Assembly (NCBI GenBank): GCA_963745675.1
Contig: CAVUYM010000009.1
Span: forward strand, 62,001-126,000
From: JAUIIK01 sp963745675
Lineage (GTDB): Bacteria > Chloroflexota > Chloroflexia > Thermomicrobiales > CFX8
DNA: 64,000 nucleotides
Direction of reading: 5' to 3'
Under the pieces are notes generated by a model. That model was not told where the DNA came from and did not search any database. It saw nothing but the letters and a program-made list of their open reading frames with translations. A program made the position numbers and the translations under genes. Shown in pieces: positions 27,510 to 38,154 of this stretch (its first letter is position 1; each line of letters opens with the position of its first letter).

Positions 27510-28430
27510 ATGGGACTTTTAGGGAGAACTAGTGCAGGCATCCGGCTATTGGCCGTGCTGGCGCTATCGTCGGCATTCGTCGTTATGTTGGCTGGCGGAG
27601 CCGTTGCGCAAGACGCCTCGATGGCAAAAGTGCGTGTGATTCACGCTTCGCCAGACGCCCCGGCTGTCGATGTCCTGGTCAACGGCGAACGTGCCGTCGA
27701 GGGCCTCGAATTTCAGAGCGGGACAGACTATCTCGAACTGGCCGCTGGTGACTACCAGTTCCAGGTTGTTCCTGCCGGCGGCGAAGCTGCCGATGCGGTA
27801 ATTGATGCGATGGCGACACTTGAGGCCGGCACCTGGTACTCAGTGGTTGCCGTGGGAACGCTGGACAGCATCGAGCCATTGATTGTTGTTGATGATGTCA
27901 CCGAGCCGGCAGCGGGCCAGGCCCACATTAAGGTCGTCCACGCTTCGCCGGATGCTCCAGCCGTTGACGTGGCCGTGACGGGTGGACCGGTTCTCTTCGA
28001 AAACGCACCGTTCAAGGCTGCCACCGACTATTTGCCGGTTGACGCCGGCACCTACGATCTGGAAGTGCGCCCGACGGGCACCGAAGATGTCGCGCTGGCG
28101 ATCCCTGGCCTGGCACTCGAAGCTGGCAACGTCTACTCAGCCTATGCAATGGGTCTTCTCGCTGATGGCAGTTTGACCGTCATCCCGTTCGTCGATGCGA
28201 CCTTCGAGCAGATGGCTGCCGCAGACGCAACGCCGACCGCTGCCGCTGAGCCGACTGCTACTGCAGTGGCCGGTACAGGCGGTGGAGATGTTCCGACGAT
28301 GCCGAACACTGGCGCAGGTGGCGCATCCGACGGTTCGGATTCGACCCTGTTCTATATCATCGGCGCGGCTAGCCTCTTGCTCGTCGCTATCGGTGGAGGC
28401 ATCTTCGCGATGTCACGTCGCACCGTCTAG
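27510..28430 (+). CDS. DUF4397 surface protein with sortase-type C-terminal sorting signal
   Basis: 306 residues. Signal peptide LLAVLALSSAFVVMLAGGAV at the N-terminus with probable cleavage after AVAQ. Two DUF4397 repeats open with KVRVIHASPDAPAVDVLVNG and HIKVVHASPDAPAVDVAVTG. A Thr/Ala/Pro-rich linker follows, then MPNTG (264-268), a hydrophobic helix LFYIIGAASLLLVAIGGGIF and the positive tail MSRRTV: the tripartite arrangement of a cell-wall sorting signal. GGAAAG seven bases before ATG 27510 decides the start. A sortase gene begins 19 bases downstream, so the two are likely co-transcribed from the promoter at 27366. Function of DUF4397 domains is unknown. Confidence 0.88.
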   Translation: MGLLGRTSAGIRLLAVLALSSAFVVMLAGGAVAQDASMAKVRVIHASPDAPAVDVLVNGERAVEGLEFQSGTDYLELAAGDYQFQVVPAGGEAADAVIDAMATLEAGTWYSVVAVGTLDSIEPLIVVDDVTEPAAGQAHIKVVHASPDAPAVDVAVTGGPVLFENAPFKAATDYLPVDAGTYDLEVRPTGTEDVALAIPGLALEAGNVYSAYAMGLLADGSLTVIPFVDATFEQMAAADATPTAAAEPTATAVAGTGGGDVPTMPNTGAGGASDGSDSTLFYIIGAASLLLVAIGGGIFAMSRRTV

Positions 28431-28449
28431 CGTAACGAACTAGCTAGCG

Positions 28450-29301
28450 ATGCAACGCATCCAACGAGTACATCTACTCGCGGCGACGCTCACACTTGTG
28501 GGCGTCGCTGGCGTTCTCTACGCTCTGGTGCGGCTCCTGGTCAGCCCAGCGGCTGGCGCCGCCAGCACAGACCCACTACTCTTCTCTATCGGTGATGTTC
28601 CCGCTCCACTGGCGGTCCCTTCACCGTTTGCGGGCGATCCAGGCCGGATTCGTCCCGACAACCAGTCAGGGAGTGGGGATCCAGACACTCCTCTCGCTAC
28701 GAAGCAACCAGGTGGCTCGACGCCAGAAGTCGATTCTGCAGCAGAGATAGCCATACCGACTCCAGTACCGACCACTGGTGCGACCAGCAACGGCACCCGT
28801 CAATCTTCACCACAGGGGATCGAACCGACGGATATCAGCATCCCGAAGATCGACGTTCACGCTAAGATCGTGCAGGTTGGGACCACCTCCAGCGGCGCAA
28901 TGGATACGCCGGAGCGCTATGCGGATGTGGGATGGTGGTCGCTGGGCGCAGAACCAGGCGAGACGGGGCGGGCCGTGCTTGCCGGTCACGTCGATTCGCC
29001 CTGGGGCGCGGCGGTCTTCATCCGGCTAGATGAATTGGAGCCCGGCGACGAGATCATCGTCGGGGATGGTCTGTCCGAGTTGCACTACGTCGTTCGTGGC
29101 GCAGCTGTCTATCGGGCCGATGCAGCTCCTGTCGAAGATATCTTCGGTCCGTCAACCGAACGCGAACTCATCCTCATCACTTGCGGCGGCTGGTTCGATC
29201 GCAGCAGCGCCAGCTATCTACACCGGCGCGTTGTCTTTGCAGTCCTGGCAGACGAAGATGTTGAACAAACGGGAGACTCGGCCCTCTCTGAAGAGCGCTA
29301 G
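28450..29301 (+). CDS. sortase (class D/E-like cysteine transpeptidase)
   Basis: 283 residues, membrane-anchored by LLAATLTLVGVAGVLYALVR near the N-terminus, then a long Pro/Ser/Thr linker to about residue 120. The catalytic domain carries IPKIDVHAKIVQVG, His180 in LAGHVDSPWG, Cys245 in LILITCGGWF and Arg259/260 in YLHRRVVFAVL. It should cleave a sorting motif and join the protein to a surface acceptor. The adjacent DUF4397 protein with MPNTG is the obvious substrate; no other sorting signal was seen in the window. What a sortase attaches proteins to in a chloroflexote-type envelope is unclear. Confidence 0.9.
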   Translation: MQRIQRVHLLAATLTLVGVAGVLYALVRLLVSPAAGAASTDPLLFSIGDVPAPLAVPSPFAGDPGRIRPDNQSGSGDPDTPLATKQPGGSTPEVDSAAEIAIPTPVPTTGATSNGTRQSSPQGIEPTDISIPKIDVHAKIVQVGTTSSGAMDTPERYADVGWWSLGAEPGETGRAVLAGHVDSPWGAAVFIRLDELEPGDEIIVGDGLSELHYVVRGAAVYRADAAPVEDIFGPSTERELILITCGGWFDRSSASYLHRRVVFAVLADEDVEQTGDSALSEER

Positions 29302-29385
29302 CCGGTTTCGGATGGCCAGGATTCCTCACTCCAACTCAGGATCGAGCTTGGCCGCGCCGCGGATCGAGATACCTGGTGGACGTCG

Positions 29386-29690
29386 TCACCGTCCGTCGAC
29401 AATCCGGTTGATCATTTTAAAGACGGCCGCATTCAACGCGATATCGCCGATCGCACGGTCATCGAAGCCCACTTCTCGCAATGCTTCGATGTCGCTGTCA
29501 ACAATTGCGGCTAGGCTCGCAAAGAGTCTGGCGACATACTCCAGCATCTTCCGATCCCGATCTTGAAATTCTGGATGATCGAGTTGTCCTGGCGTAATCG
29601 CAGCGGCAAGCCCGTCGCAGCCCGAATCTCGGCAGCGTCTTCACGCGATTCCTCGATTTGAAGATCGTCGATCCAGATCCAACCTGTGGT
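29386..29690 (-). pseudogene. AhpD/carboxymuconolactone decarboxylase-like peroxidase remnant
   Basis: The minus strand encodes HPEFQDRDRKMLEYVARLF, then EALREVGFDDRAIGDIALNA and AVFKMINRIVDGR ending at a TGA (29388-29386). This is the C-terminal part of peroxidase-related AhpD-fold proteins. Upstream the frame breaks near 29605 (EESREDAAEIRAATGL in another frame) and the N-terminal half, including the usual CxxC region, is missing. It is therefore a truncated remnant, or a gene with errors plus loss of its beginning. It occupies most of the otherwise empty 29302-29824 interval. Confidence 0.55.
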
Positions 29691-29824
29691 TCATGGGACT
29701 TCTCGGTGAAATACTATACGATTAGAGTGTACGTACGGCTTGGCTCGGGTCGATGCATACTGTCATCAGGTGGCCAGGCAACTGTGCCGAACGCCATCGA
29801 CGGACTTGGAAGCGAGGCGTCACG

Positions 29825-30244
29825 ATGCTCGAAACCAAACAGCTACAGAATACGTCGGATCTTCCGGCTGCCACCCCGCCCGCTGATGATCTCACCATCC
29901 ACCATCTCGCAGCGATGCGCGACGAGTGGCTCAGCCCCCTGCTCCTGCAATTGCGTCACCAGTCAGAACAAGTTGGCCGTCTGGAGATGCAGGTTCGCCA
30001 GCTCCGTGATGAACGTGACACACTGAAGATCGAACTCGACCGGCTGACAACGCAGCAAGACGAGCACCGAGATTTAGAGTCAGATGTCGAGTCTGAACCG
30101 GAAGAATTTCAACTCACGTTGAATAGCGTGATTGGCCTGCTTTCTCAGTTGAAGACCGCGGAAGGCGCAATGGTCACCGGGATCGCGATAGCGATCGGCC
30201 TCTGGCTCGGCGTTGGCCTGGTTACGTTCGCTCTTCTAGGTTAG
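29825..30244 (+). CDS. hypothetical protein: coiled coil with C-terminal membrane anchor
   Basis: 139 residues. A central amphipathic heptad region QSEQVGRLEMQVRQLRDERD to about residue 80 predicts a coiled coil; an acidic stretch (DLESDVESEPEEF) follows; the last ~22 residues (VTGIAIAIGLWLGVGLVTFA) form one membrane helix. GAGG is seven bases before ATG 29825. No family recognised. Tail-anchored coiled-coil proteins of this type are common beside helix-turn-helix genes in Chloroflexota, but none is adjacent here. Confidence 0.6.
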   Translation: MLETKQLQNTSDLPAATPPADDLTIHHLAAMRDEWLSPLLLQLRHQSEQVGRLEMQVRQLRDERDTLKIELDRLTTQQDEHRDLESDVESEPEEFQLTLNSVIGLLSQLKTAEGAMVTGIAIAIGLWLGVGLVTFALLG

Positions 30245-30346
30245 TAATAGCCCCGCGATCCTGCTTTTCTGATGGCTCGGCGTTTGAACGACTTCGCTGC
30301 GGATATTGAGGCTTCTGATTGATCTTGAGAAGGCTCTTGGCGCAGG

Positions 30347-33300
30347 TTAGATAACCGATTCCATCTCCAGCAACTGGTCGTCCTCTATCGCCTGTATGGC
30401 CTGATCGAGGCGCAGTGAGAGGACACGTGAGACGCTGTCCTCGCCCATGGTGATGCCGTAAATGGTGTCGGCACCCTCAATTGTCCCTCGATTATGAGTG
30501 ATGACGATGTACTGGGTGTCCTGCGCGAGTTCCCGTAACTCCTGACGGAAGCGAATGACATTTGATTCGTCGAGCGCGGCGTCGACCTCATCGAGCATGC
30601 AGAAGGGGCTCGGATTAACCCTCTGAATCGCAATCAGCAGCGCGACTGCTGTCAACGCACGTTCGCCGCCGGAAAGCTGGTTGAGTCCCTGAAGCCGTTT
30701 CCCCGGTGGGCGCACGACGATATCGATGCCGCCCGGTTCGGAGCCGTCGGCTTCATGGTTGAGCCGAGCCGAGCCACCGCCGAAGAGACGCGTGAAGGTC
30801 GCTTCGAACTCTCTTGCCACGTCCTGGAATGTTTCGTTGAAGCGGCTGCCCATTTGCCGCCGTAGATCGCCGAGGACCTTGCGTAACGATGCGGCTGCGC
30901 CTTCGACGTCGCTGATCTGACTTGTAAGGTAGTCGAGCCGTTCCGATGCCTCCTGGTGCTCTTCGATAACGTCGTCTCCCACGGAGCCCATTCGGCGCAT
31001 CCGTTCTCGCAGTCTTCGGATAGACTGTTCGACAGCTTCGGACGCTTCGGCTGCCGAATCCTCGAGGGTCGCGGGGTCGTCAATTTCAAGATCGTCCAGA
31101 ATCCTGCTGCGTAGCAGGTCAACAGCCATCTCCAGCACGAGCTGCGTCCAGCGCCGCCTGATCGTGCCGGCGTTCTCCCTCACGCAACTCGCGCGAACGC
31201 TCTTCGAGCGCAGCTTCCCCAGATTCGATCCTGGCCCGGATCTCGATGAGCTGATCAACAATCGGCGGGATAATGTTGCGTTCCTCAGTCAGTTCACAGG
31301 TCAATTGTTCGACTGTTTCCTGCAGCCTGGATGATTCGGCCTTCAGTTCAGAACGGCGAGCATTGATTCTCGTAATTTCTTCAGCTTGCTGCCTGCTGTC
31401 GAGAAGAGCACGCTCAATCTGAGACTTCAAGGCGATCCGCTCTCGTTCGATCGAGCGAATGCGCTCCTGCAGTGTTGCCAGTTCCGCCGCGAGGCTGCGC
31501 TGCTCGTTGTCGTCCGGCGATGGAAGTTTTTCGATCTGCGCCTCGATCTGCGCTCGCTGATTATCAAGTCCCAGCAATTCTGTCGCGACTGTTGCGCGTT
31601 TTCCGCGCAGCGATTCGGAAGCCGATGCGATGCGCTCCAAGTTGCCTCGTAGCAATTCCAGTTCTTGTCCCTGACGGGAGATGGCGGACGTTTCGGCGTC
31701 AACTTCGCGCCGGCTGCGGCGTTGACGCTCGAGCGCATCCCGTTCGTGGTCGCGGGCTTCCGTGAGGGCACTATCAAGGATCTGCAATTCGTCGACTTGG
31801 CGTTCCTGCCTCCGTTGCAGCGTGCGAATCGCATTCCGCGTTTCTTCCAGCCGTATCTCGATCTCTGCAATCTTCGCTGGAAGCCCGCGCCGCTCGCGTT
31901 CTCGCGCCAGGAGCCCGGCGCCACGTGTGCGCGAGCCGCCAGTGACGCTGCCGGCGGGCGCGACGAGATCTCCCTGGAGGGTAACGATTGTCCAACCTTC
32001 GATTTCGCTGGCGATGTGGTGGGCTGCATCGAGATCTTGGGCGATAAGGGTTCTTCCCAACAGCTGATCCATGACCGGAGCGATCTCGGCATCGTATGCG
32101 ATCAGCTCTGTCGCGCGGTCGATGAGACCGCTAGGTCTGCCATCGAGCCTGCGTGGATGGTATCGGCGAATGGAATCGAGCGGTTGGAAGCGCGCCCGTC
32201 CTGAACCCGATGACTTGAGATAGTTGATTCCGGTAGCGGCAGCATCCCAGTCGCGGACGATGATGTCCTGAAGATGTCCGCCAAGAGCGATTTCGATTGC
32301 TGTCTCGTATTCCTTTGGCACATCAACCGTTTCGGCAACCGTGCCTATCAGTCCGGTCATCGTGAGGTCGCCGCGTCGTACGGCCCGCAGAACGGCTCGC
32401 ACTCCGGCATGCAGTCCCTCACCTTCGGACCAGATTCGATCGAGCAATTCGAGACGGCCGCGCAAGCGGTCCAGGTTACGTTCGTTCTCTCGCAGTTGCG
32501 CCTGTTCTCTCTGAAGTTCGCCCTCAATGCGATCGAGGGTGCGTTCAACTTCGTCGCGTCGCTGGCGAGTCTCTTCGACAAGCGCGGTCGCCTCGGCCAG
32601 TTCGGTTCCCGAGCGTTCGATGTCGCGATCGAGATTACTGACCCTCTCGCTGAGGTTGTTCAGGCGGCCTTCAAGGTCGTCAATTGAACGTTGCAGAACG
32701 AGCGAGCGTTCGCGAGAACCTGCGAGCTCGACATCGATCTGATTCAAACGTTCGGTTCTCGATTGGCGTTCCAGGTCAATCTCGGTAAGTTGCTCTTCAA
32801 GAACTGTTCGCTGGCGTTGAGATTCCGCTTGCTGTTGACTGAGCTGATCATGGGCGGCGCTCTTCTTGATGAGTTCGGCTCGCAAACCACCAAGGCGCGT
32901 AACGATTTCGGCCAGCGCTGACTCCTGCTCTGCCCGATCAGTTTCGACGCGCTCTTGGGCCTGGAGGCGCTCATCGGACCGTTGTTGAGCTGCGCGAGAC
33001 TCCGCTTCTACAAGCTCCAGCTGATGACGAGTCTCTGACAATGTTGCCTCAAGCGTTGACACTCGTTCGGCTGCCGCCGCTCGCTCGCTCGCCAGCCGTC
33101 GCTCGTCCTGCATCAGTTTGTGCAGCTCGTGGCGCACCGTCGAATGGGCTTGCTCACAGGCAGCGACGAATGCTGCCGCCGTCTTCTGGCTGGCCTGAGC
33201 TTGCTGCAACCGTTCGCGTGCCTGTATCCAGAGCGCTCCATAATAGCCGCGCTGCAAGCCATTCAGTTCTTCTCGAACGCTCTCGTATTGATGCGCCTGG

Positions 33301-33923
33301 CGCGCCCGGCGTGCCAGCGAACGCACCCGTGGTTCGAGTTCACCGATGATATCTCCCAGGCGCTGGGCGTTTTCCTCAGCTTCTGCCAGGCCGCGCTCGG
33401 CAGAGACCGTCTGCATGCGCAGCCCGGTAACCCCGGCAGCGTGTTCGAAGAGCCCACGCCGATCGTCCGGGCGCTGGCTCAGCACAGCGTCGACCAGTCC
33501 CTGACCGACGATTGTGTGCGCCTGACCCAGCGGAGCCGTGAGTTGCTGGATATCCCGCAGGCGGACTCGGTTGCCGTTGATCAGATACTGATTTTCGCCT
33601 GAGCGGTGGGCTCTGCGCGTGACGTTGACTTCGCTGAATTCGATCGGCAGCAAACCAGAGCTATTGTCAATGGTCAGAGAAACCTCAGCCAGCCCCAATC
33701 GACCACGCCGATCCGAGCCACCGAAAATGATGTCCTCGGTGCGGCGGCTGCGCAGATTTGAGTACTGCTGCTCGCCCAGCACCCAGCGCAATGCCTCGGA
33801 AATATTCGACTTCCCCGAGCCGTTCGGTCCGATGATCGCAGTGACGCCACGATCGAAGAGGAATGTTGTCGGGTTGGCGAAGCTTTTGAACCCGTTGATA
33901 TCCAGTTGCTTCAAACGCGCCAA
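30347..33923 (-). CDS. smc: chromosome segregation protein SMC (one frameshift)
   Basis: ATPase that organises and segregates the chromosome. N-terminal Walker A GPNGSGKSNISEALRWVLGE, then two long heptad-repeat arms around a hinge (LIGTVAETVDVPKEYETAIE with the conserved glycines near 32300), then the C-terminal signature LNQLSGGERALTAVALLIAI and Walker B FCMLDEVDAALDESN. Total about 1190 residues, normal for bacterial SMC. The only break is near 31135, in the second coiled coil (DQAALDAARA to VLEMAVDLLRSRI). The family N-terminus RLKQLDINGFKSFA suggests TTG 33923 as the start; ATG 33980 is possible but has no ribosome-binding site. scpA/scpB are not nearby. Confidence 0.95.
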
Positions 33924-34082
33924 GTCGGTGAAAGCACCTTTGCAATAGATCGAATCGGTGGTCCAGCTTGTTATTCGCATGTGCCGCGACCAACCGCCGA
34001 TGCTACCACGCGACGGTGTTCGGAGGGGTCTGGAAACTGGCCGAGCGGTATCATTCTAGAGCGTCAAAGAATGGAGAATCTG

Positions 34083-34610
34083 ATGATCGAGACGATCTGG
34101 TGGAACACACTCGCAACGCCCTTTGGCGACCTCGGATTTGCCAGTTCCAGCGCCGGATTGCTGACGCTGCTCTTCCCTGATGCGATCGATGAGCGTGATA
34201 AGACGATTGCCCGCCTCGCGCCCGGAAGCCGCATCGAACCGGGTACGGGACAGAATGACGACGCAATAGGACAGATTCAGGAATATCTTGCCGGCGAGCG
34301 AAAGCAGTTTGATCTACCGCTCGATCAACGCGGGACTGAGTTCCAGGTCAGCGTCTGGAACGCTGTCTACGCCATTCCCTGGGGCCAGACAACGACCTAC
34401 GGAGAGATCGCTCGAAAGATAGGCCGGCCGGATGCCTTCCGCGCCGTCGGAGCCGCGAATGGGGCCAACCCACATCCAATCATCGTGCCCTGCCACCGCG
34501 TTATCGGCGCCGACGGGTCGCTGACCGGCTTCGGCGGTGGGCTCCCACTCAAGCGCCGCCTGCTAACGCTCGAAGGAGTCCCGGAACAGCGCACGCTCGC
34601 GTTCGACTGA
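34083..34610 (+). CDS. ogt: methylated-DNA--[protein]-cysteine S-methyltransferase (Ogt type)
   Basis: Suicide repair protein that removes alkyl groups from O6-guanine. 175 residues; acceptor Cys137 in the motif IIVPCHRVIGADGSLTGFGG; GTEFQVSVWNAVYAIPWGQT and TTYGEIARKIGRP form the DNA-binding helix-turn-helix. The N-terminal domain is the short Ogt form without an Ada zinc site. GGAG five to six bases before ATG 34083 decides the start over ATG 34071. Divergent from smc with no operon partner. Confidence 0.95.
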   Translation: MIETIWWNTLATPFGDLGFASSSAGLLTLLFPDAIDERDKTIARLAPGSRIEPGTGQNDDAIGQIQEYLAGERKQFDLPLDQRGTEFQVSVWNAVYAIPWGQTTTYGEIARKIGRPDAFRAVGAANGANPHPIIVPCHRVIGADGSLTGFGGGLPLKRRLLTLEGVPEQRTLAFD

Positions 34611-34885
34611 CTTGCATGCGCGTTGGGTACCTTCCGTACAGCTTGAATCCTGCTTGCATTGAGCGCCGGCCTGGGATGCTAGTCCAGATTCGCTCCAATC
34701 TCCATGACGTTTTTCAAATATGACAACACCGGCGACGGACCTAAGGTAGGGCTAACCCCACCCTTCGATTTCCGGCATGCCACATGGTCCCGGCGAGCTT
34801 TATGGCGCAAGATAGAGTCATGGTGGCGATGGATCGCGGCGGACAACGGAGTCCGCGGCACTGAAGTAGAAAAGGATCAGACTCA

Positions 34886-36182
34886 ATGGCTGAGATACCC
34901 ATGACCGACACTGAAGTCGGACGTCAACCCTCGTTTTGGAATCCCTTGCGGAGATACATCTCCGCCGAGCCGTGGCTGGCGCTGGTGTTCATGTTTACCA
35001 GTTTCGCGCTCGGTGTGGCCTGGTTCGCGATACTGGTCACCCTGATATCCACCGACCGGGATGGCGAGTAGCGCTCGTTGGCGTACCGATTCTCATCGGC
35101 ACGCTCTACCTCTGGATGTATGGCGCGAAATTCGAACGCTGGAGAGTACGGACGCTTCTTGGCGTCTCGATCTCCGATCCCTATGCGCCGGTGCCGTCAC
35201 AGGGCAACCTCTGGGACAAGCTCAAGGCGCGACTGACCGACCGGTTTATCTGGCAGGACCTGCTCTACCTATTCCTGCTCTTCCCGATCGGCATCGCCCA
35301 GTTCGTCATCGCTGTCGTATTGATCTCTGTGTCATTCGCCTTTACGACTGCCCCGATCTGGTACTCGTTTGGTGGCGATATCAATATCGACGGAACTGAT
35401 TACAACAACTGGTACGTGGCGTTTCTCTTCTCATTGGTCGGCATCGCCCTACTGGCGGTGATGCCCTATGTCTTCACCGGCATCGGCCGGGGACATGGCT
35501 GGCTCGCACAGAAGCTGCTCGGAGGGGACCGCGAAGCCGAGCTTGAAGCGCGCGTAGACGAACTGACTGTTAGCCGTTCTCGGGCGCTCGACTCGGCCGT
35601 CGTCGATCTTGCGGCGAATCGAGCGAGACCTGCATGATGGCGCGCAGCAGCGACTGGTGAAGCTGTCGATGGATCTTGGGCTCGCCAAGGAGATGATGGA
35701 GACTGACCCCGATGGTGCAAAAGAGCTGATTGGCGAGGCACATGAGGAATCGAAGCGGGCGATGCAGGAGATTCGCGATCTGGCGCAGAGGCATCCATCC
35801 GGCAATCTTGACCGACCGTGGACTCCGACCGGCGATCACCGCTCTGGCGGCGCGCTCCGCCGTCCCGGTCGAAGTGAATGTCACCGTCGATGAGCGGCTC
35901 TCAAGTCCGGTTGAATCTGCGGTCTACTTCATCGTTGCCGAGGCCCTGACCAATGTCGCTCGCCATAGTCAGGCAACAAGTGCCACCGTTTCCATTCGTC
36001 GCTTCGGTGATCTACTATTCATCGATATTGAAGATGATGGTGTCGGCGGCGCGGACATCGGACGAGGTTCGGGGCTCACCGGCCTTCAAGATCGCGTCGC
36101 CGCGCTCGAGGGACGTGTGATCGTGGAAAGTCCACCCGGAAAGGGAACACTGGTGCGCGTCGAGATTCCTTGCGGATTGTAA
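34886..36182 (+). CDS. sensor histidine kinase, NarL-type with HisKA_3 (three frameshifts)
   Basis: Membrane sensor partner of the adjacent response regulator. Four or so membrane segments in an N-terminal 'putative sensor' domain (FTSFALGVAWFAILVTLI, then LIGTLYLWMYG, LYLFLLFPIGIAQFVIAVVL, LFSLVGIALLAVMPYVF). Then the HisKA_3 phosphoacceptor box RIERDLHDGAQQRLV and the ATPase domain with VAEALTNVARHSQAT (N box) and DDGVGGADIGRGSGLTGLQD (G boxes). Frame changes near 35060, 35600 and 35790. AAGGA nine bases before ATG 34886. The ligand is unknown. Confidence 0.85.
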
Positions 36183-36814
36183 TAGCAGAAGACGCCGTAC
36201 TACTGCGAGAAGGCATTGCACGCTTACTCGCCCATGCTGGTCACGAAGTGGTCGCGCTTGTTGAAACCGGGCCGGACCTGATCGACGCCATCGTCGAGCA
36301 CCGGCCCGATGTCTCTATTGTCGATGTGCGCATGCCGCCATCATTCAGTGACGAAGGGCTGCGGGCCGCGATCGAAGCCCGCGCAAAGGTTCCTGACACC
36401 CCGGTCTTGATTCTCTCCCAATACGTTGAAGAGCAATATGCCGGAGAACTGCTTGAATCCGGCGCGGAAGGCGTCGGCTACCTGTTGAAAGACCGGGTGG
36501 CCGACGTCTCCGAGTTCCTGGCCGCGCTACGGCAGGTTGCCGAGGGTGGGACGGTGCTCGATCCCGAGGTCGTCTCGCAACTCTTCAGTCGCCGTCGCCG
36601 CGACGACCGCCTGAGCGACTTGACGCCTCGCGAACGTGAAGTCCTCGGCCTGATGGCTGAGGGGCAGTCCAACGCCGCAATCGCCGATCAGCTCTTCATC
36701 GGCGCGGGAACCGTTGAGAAACACATCAGCAACATCTTCAGCAAGCTCGACCTCGACGGTTCGAGCAATCAGCACCGCCGGGTGCTGGCAGTTCTGGCCT
36801 ATCTGCGCACCTGA
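36170..36814 (+). CDS. NarL/FixJ-family response regulator
   Basis: 214 residues. Receiver domain with phosphoacceptor Asp52 in SIVDVRMPPS, acidic pocket IAEDAV and Lys107 in GYLLKDRVADV; LuxR-type HTH from about residue 145 (LTPREREVLGLMAEGQSNAA, then ADQLFIGAGTVEKHISNIF). The TTG start 36170 overlaps the kinase stop by 13 bases, showing translational coupling with the cognate kinase. Downstream genes run in the other direction, so targets are likely elsewhere. Confidence 0.92.
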   Translation: MRIVIAEDAVLLREGIARLLAHAGHEVVALVETGPDLIDAIVEHRPDVSIVDVRMPPSFSDEGLRAAIEARAKVPDTPVLILSQYVEEQYAGELLESGAEGVGYLLKDRVADVSEFLAALRQVAEGGTVLDPEVVSQLFSRRRRDDRLSDLTPREREVLGLMAEGQSNAAIADQLFIGAGTVEKHISNIFSKLDLDGSSNQHRRVLAVLAYLRT

Positions 36815-36878
36815 CACGACGTATTCATCGGCCAGGCTTTTGTTTCGCCTATCGCAGACAGTCTCCTGCTCACCGAGT

Positions 36879-38121
36879 TCAGGCAACGACATCTTTCGCT
36901 GTCGCGCTCAAACCGTCTCGCAGGCTGCGGACGAGGAGAACGGCGAAGGGGATTGGCAGTGAGACGAGCCCGAGGACGAGCAGCGCCGTGTCGAGCGACA
37001 GCCAATCAACCATGAAGCCGAAGACGATCCGGCCCAGGGGCACGCTGAGCCAGCCAATTGCGCCAGTGATGCCGAGTAGTCGAGCTCGCATCGTGCCGGG
37101 GATACGTTCGAAATAGACCGCGTACTCGACCATGTTTGTCAGGCTCAGCCCGAGCCCGATCAACGCAAGCACCGGAAGAACAATGTTCAGCCGAGGCAGC
37201 GGCGCCAACATCAGCAGGCCAATCGGAATCGTCAGGAATCCGAGCAGCATGATTTCGCGACGAGGGAGACGATGGCCGACCCAGCCGGCGATGAGATTGC
37301 CAATCAGCGAGCCTACCGCGAGCGCCGCCGCCATGATGCCGAGCGTCACTGCTGAATCGAAGACTTCTCTCGCATAGACAGGCAGCAGCAGTGCTTCGAC
37401 AGGTCCGATGGCCAGATTCATCGCTGCCAGAAAGATGATTAAAGGGAAGAGCAACGGCTCACGTCGGATAAAGCGCAGTCCCTCGCCGAGAGACCTCAGC
37501 ACTCCGCTTGCAACCTCTTTGGCGGACTCGGGAACGAGGTCGCTGGGAACACGACTTGCCACGAGGATGGCCGAGAGAAGAAACGTCGCGACATCGAACC
37601 AGAGGACGTTCGCTGCACCGAAGCTCGCAATGAGCACACCTGCAAGCGCAGGGCCAAGCAGCGCACTGGTGGTTAACCCCCCTTCGAATATCGCGTTTGC
37701 GCGCTCGAACGGCATGTTTGCTCGTTGAGCGGCTTCCGGCAACACGCTATAGCGCGCAACCTGGGCCGGCAGGTCGAGCAGCGTACCGAGAAAGACCAGC
37801 GCGACAAGTAATGCGAAGGGCAGGCCAACGGTCAGATGCAGGAGTGCGATCAGCGCTACGGTGGCGCCGCTGGCGAGATCGCCGGCGATGCTAGCAGACC
37901 GATAGCCGAGACGGTCGACGATTGCCCCGCCGAAAAAGAGCGAGATAACGACGGCAACCGCGCCTGCGAAGACAGTTATCCCGGTCCTGCTGGCGCTGCC
38001 GGTCGTCTCCAGAACGAACCATGGAATCGCCGTAAGCGTGATGAGGTCGCCCAGCCGCGAAAGCGTATCCGATGCGACGAGCGCACCGAGTGGACCACGA
38101 GTTGGCCGGGATAGTCGTCAT
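36879..38121 (-). CDS. MFS transporter (MFS_3/EntS-like), one frameshift
   Basis: Drug or siderophore exporter-like membrane protein. The N-terminal half is open but has no start codon in frame: GALVASDTLSRLGDLITLTA, WFVLETTGS, ITVFAGAVAVVISLFFGGAI with VDRLGYR (the loop 2-3 motif). An ATG at 38121 in another frame would supply the start with a shift near 38100. The second half is intact (MLPEAAQRANMPFERANAIF to the stop). About 410 residues and twelve helices after repair. Convergent with the response regulator. Confidence 0.8.
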
Positions 38122-38154
38122 CTCGGGCGACGTGTCTGACTTGCTTCTGGCGTA

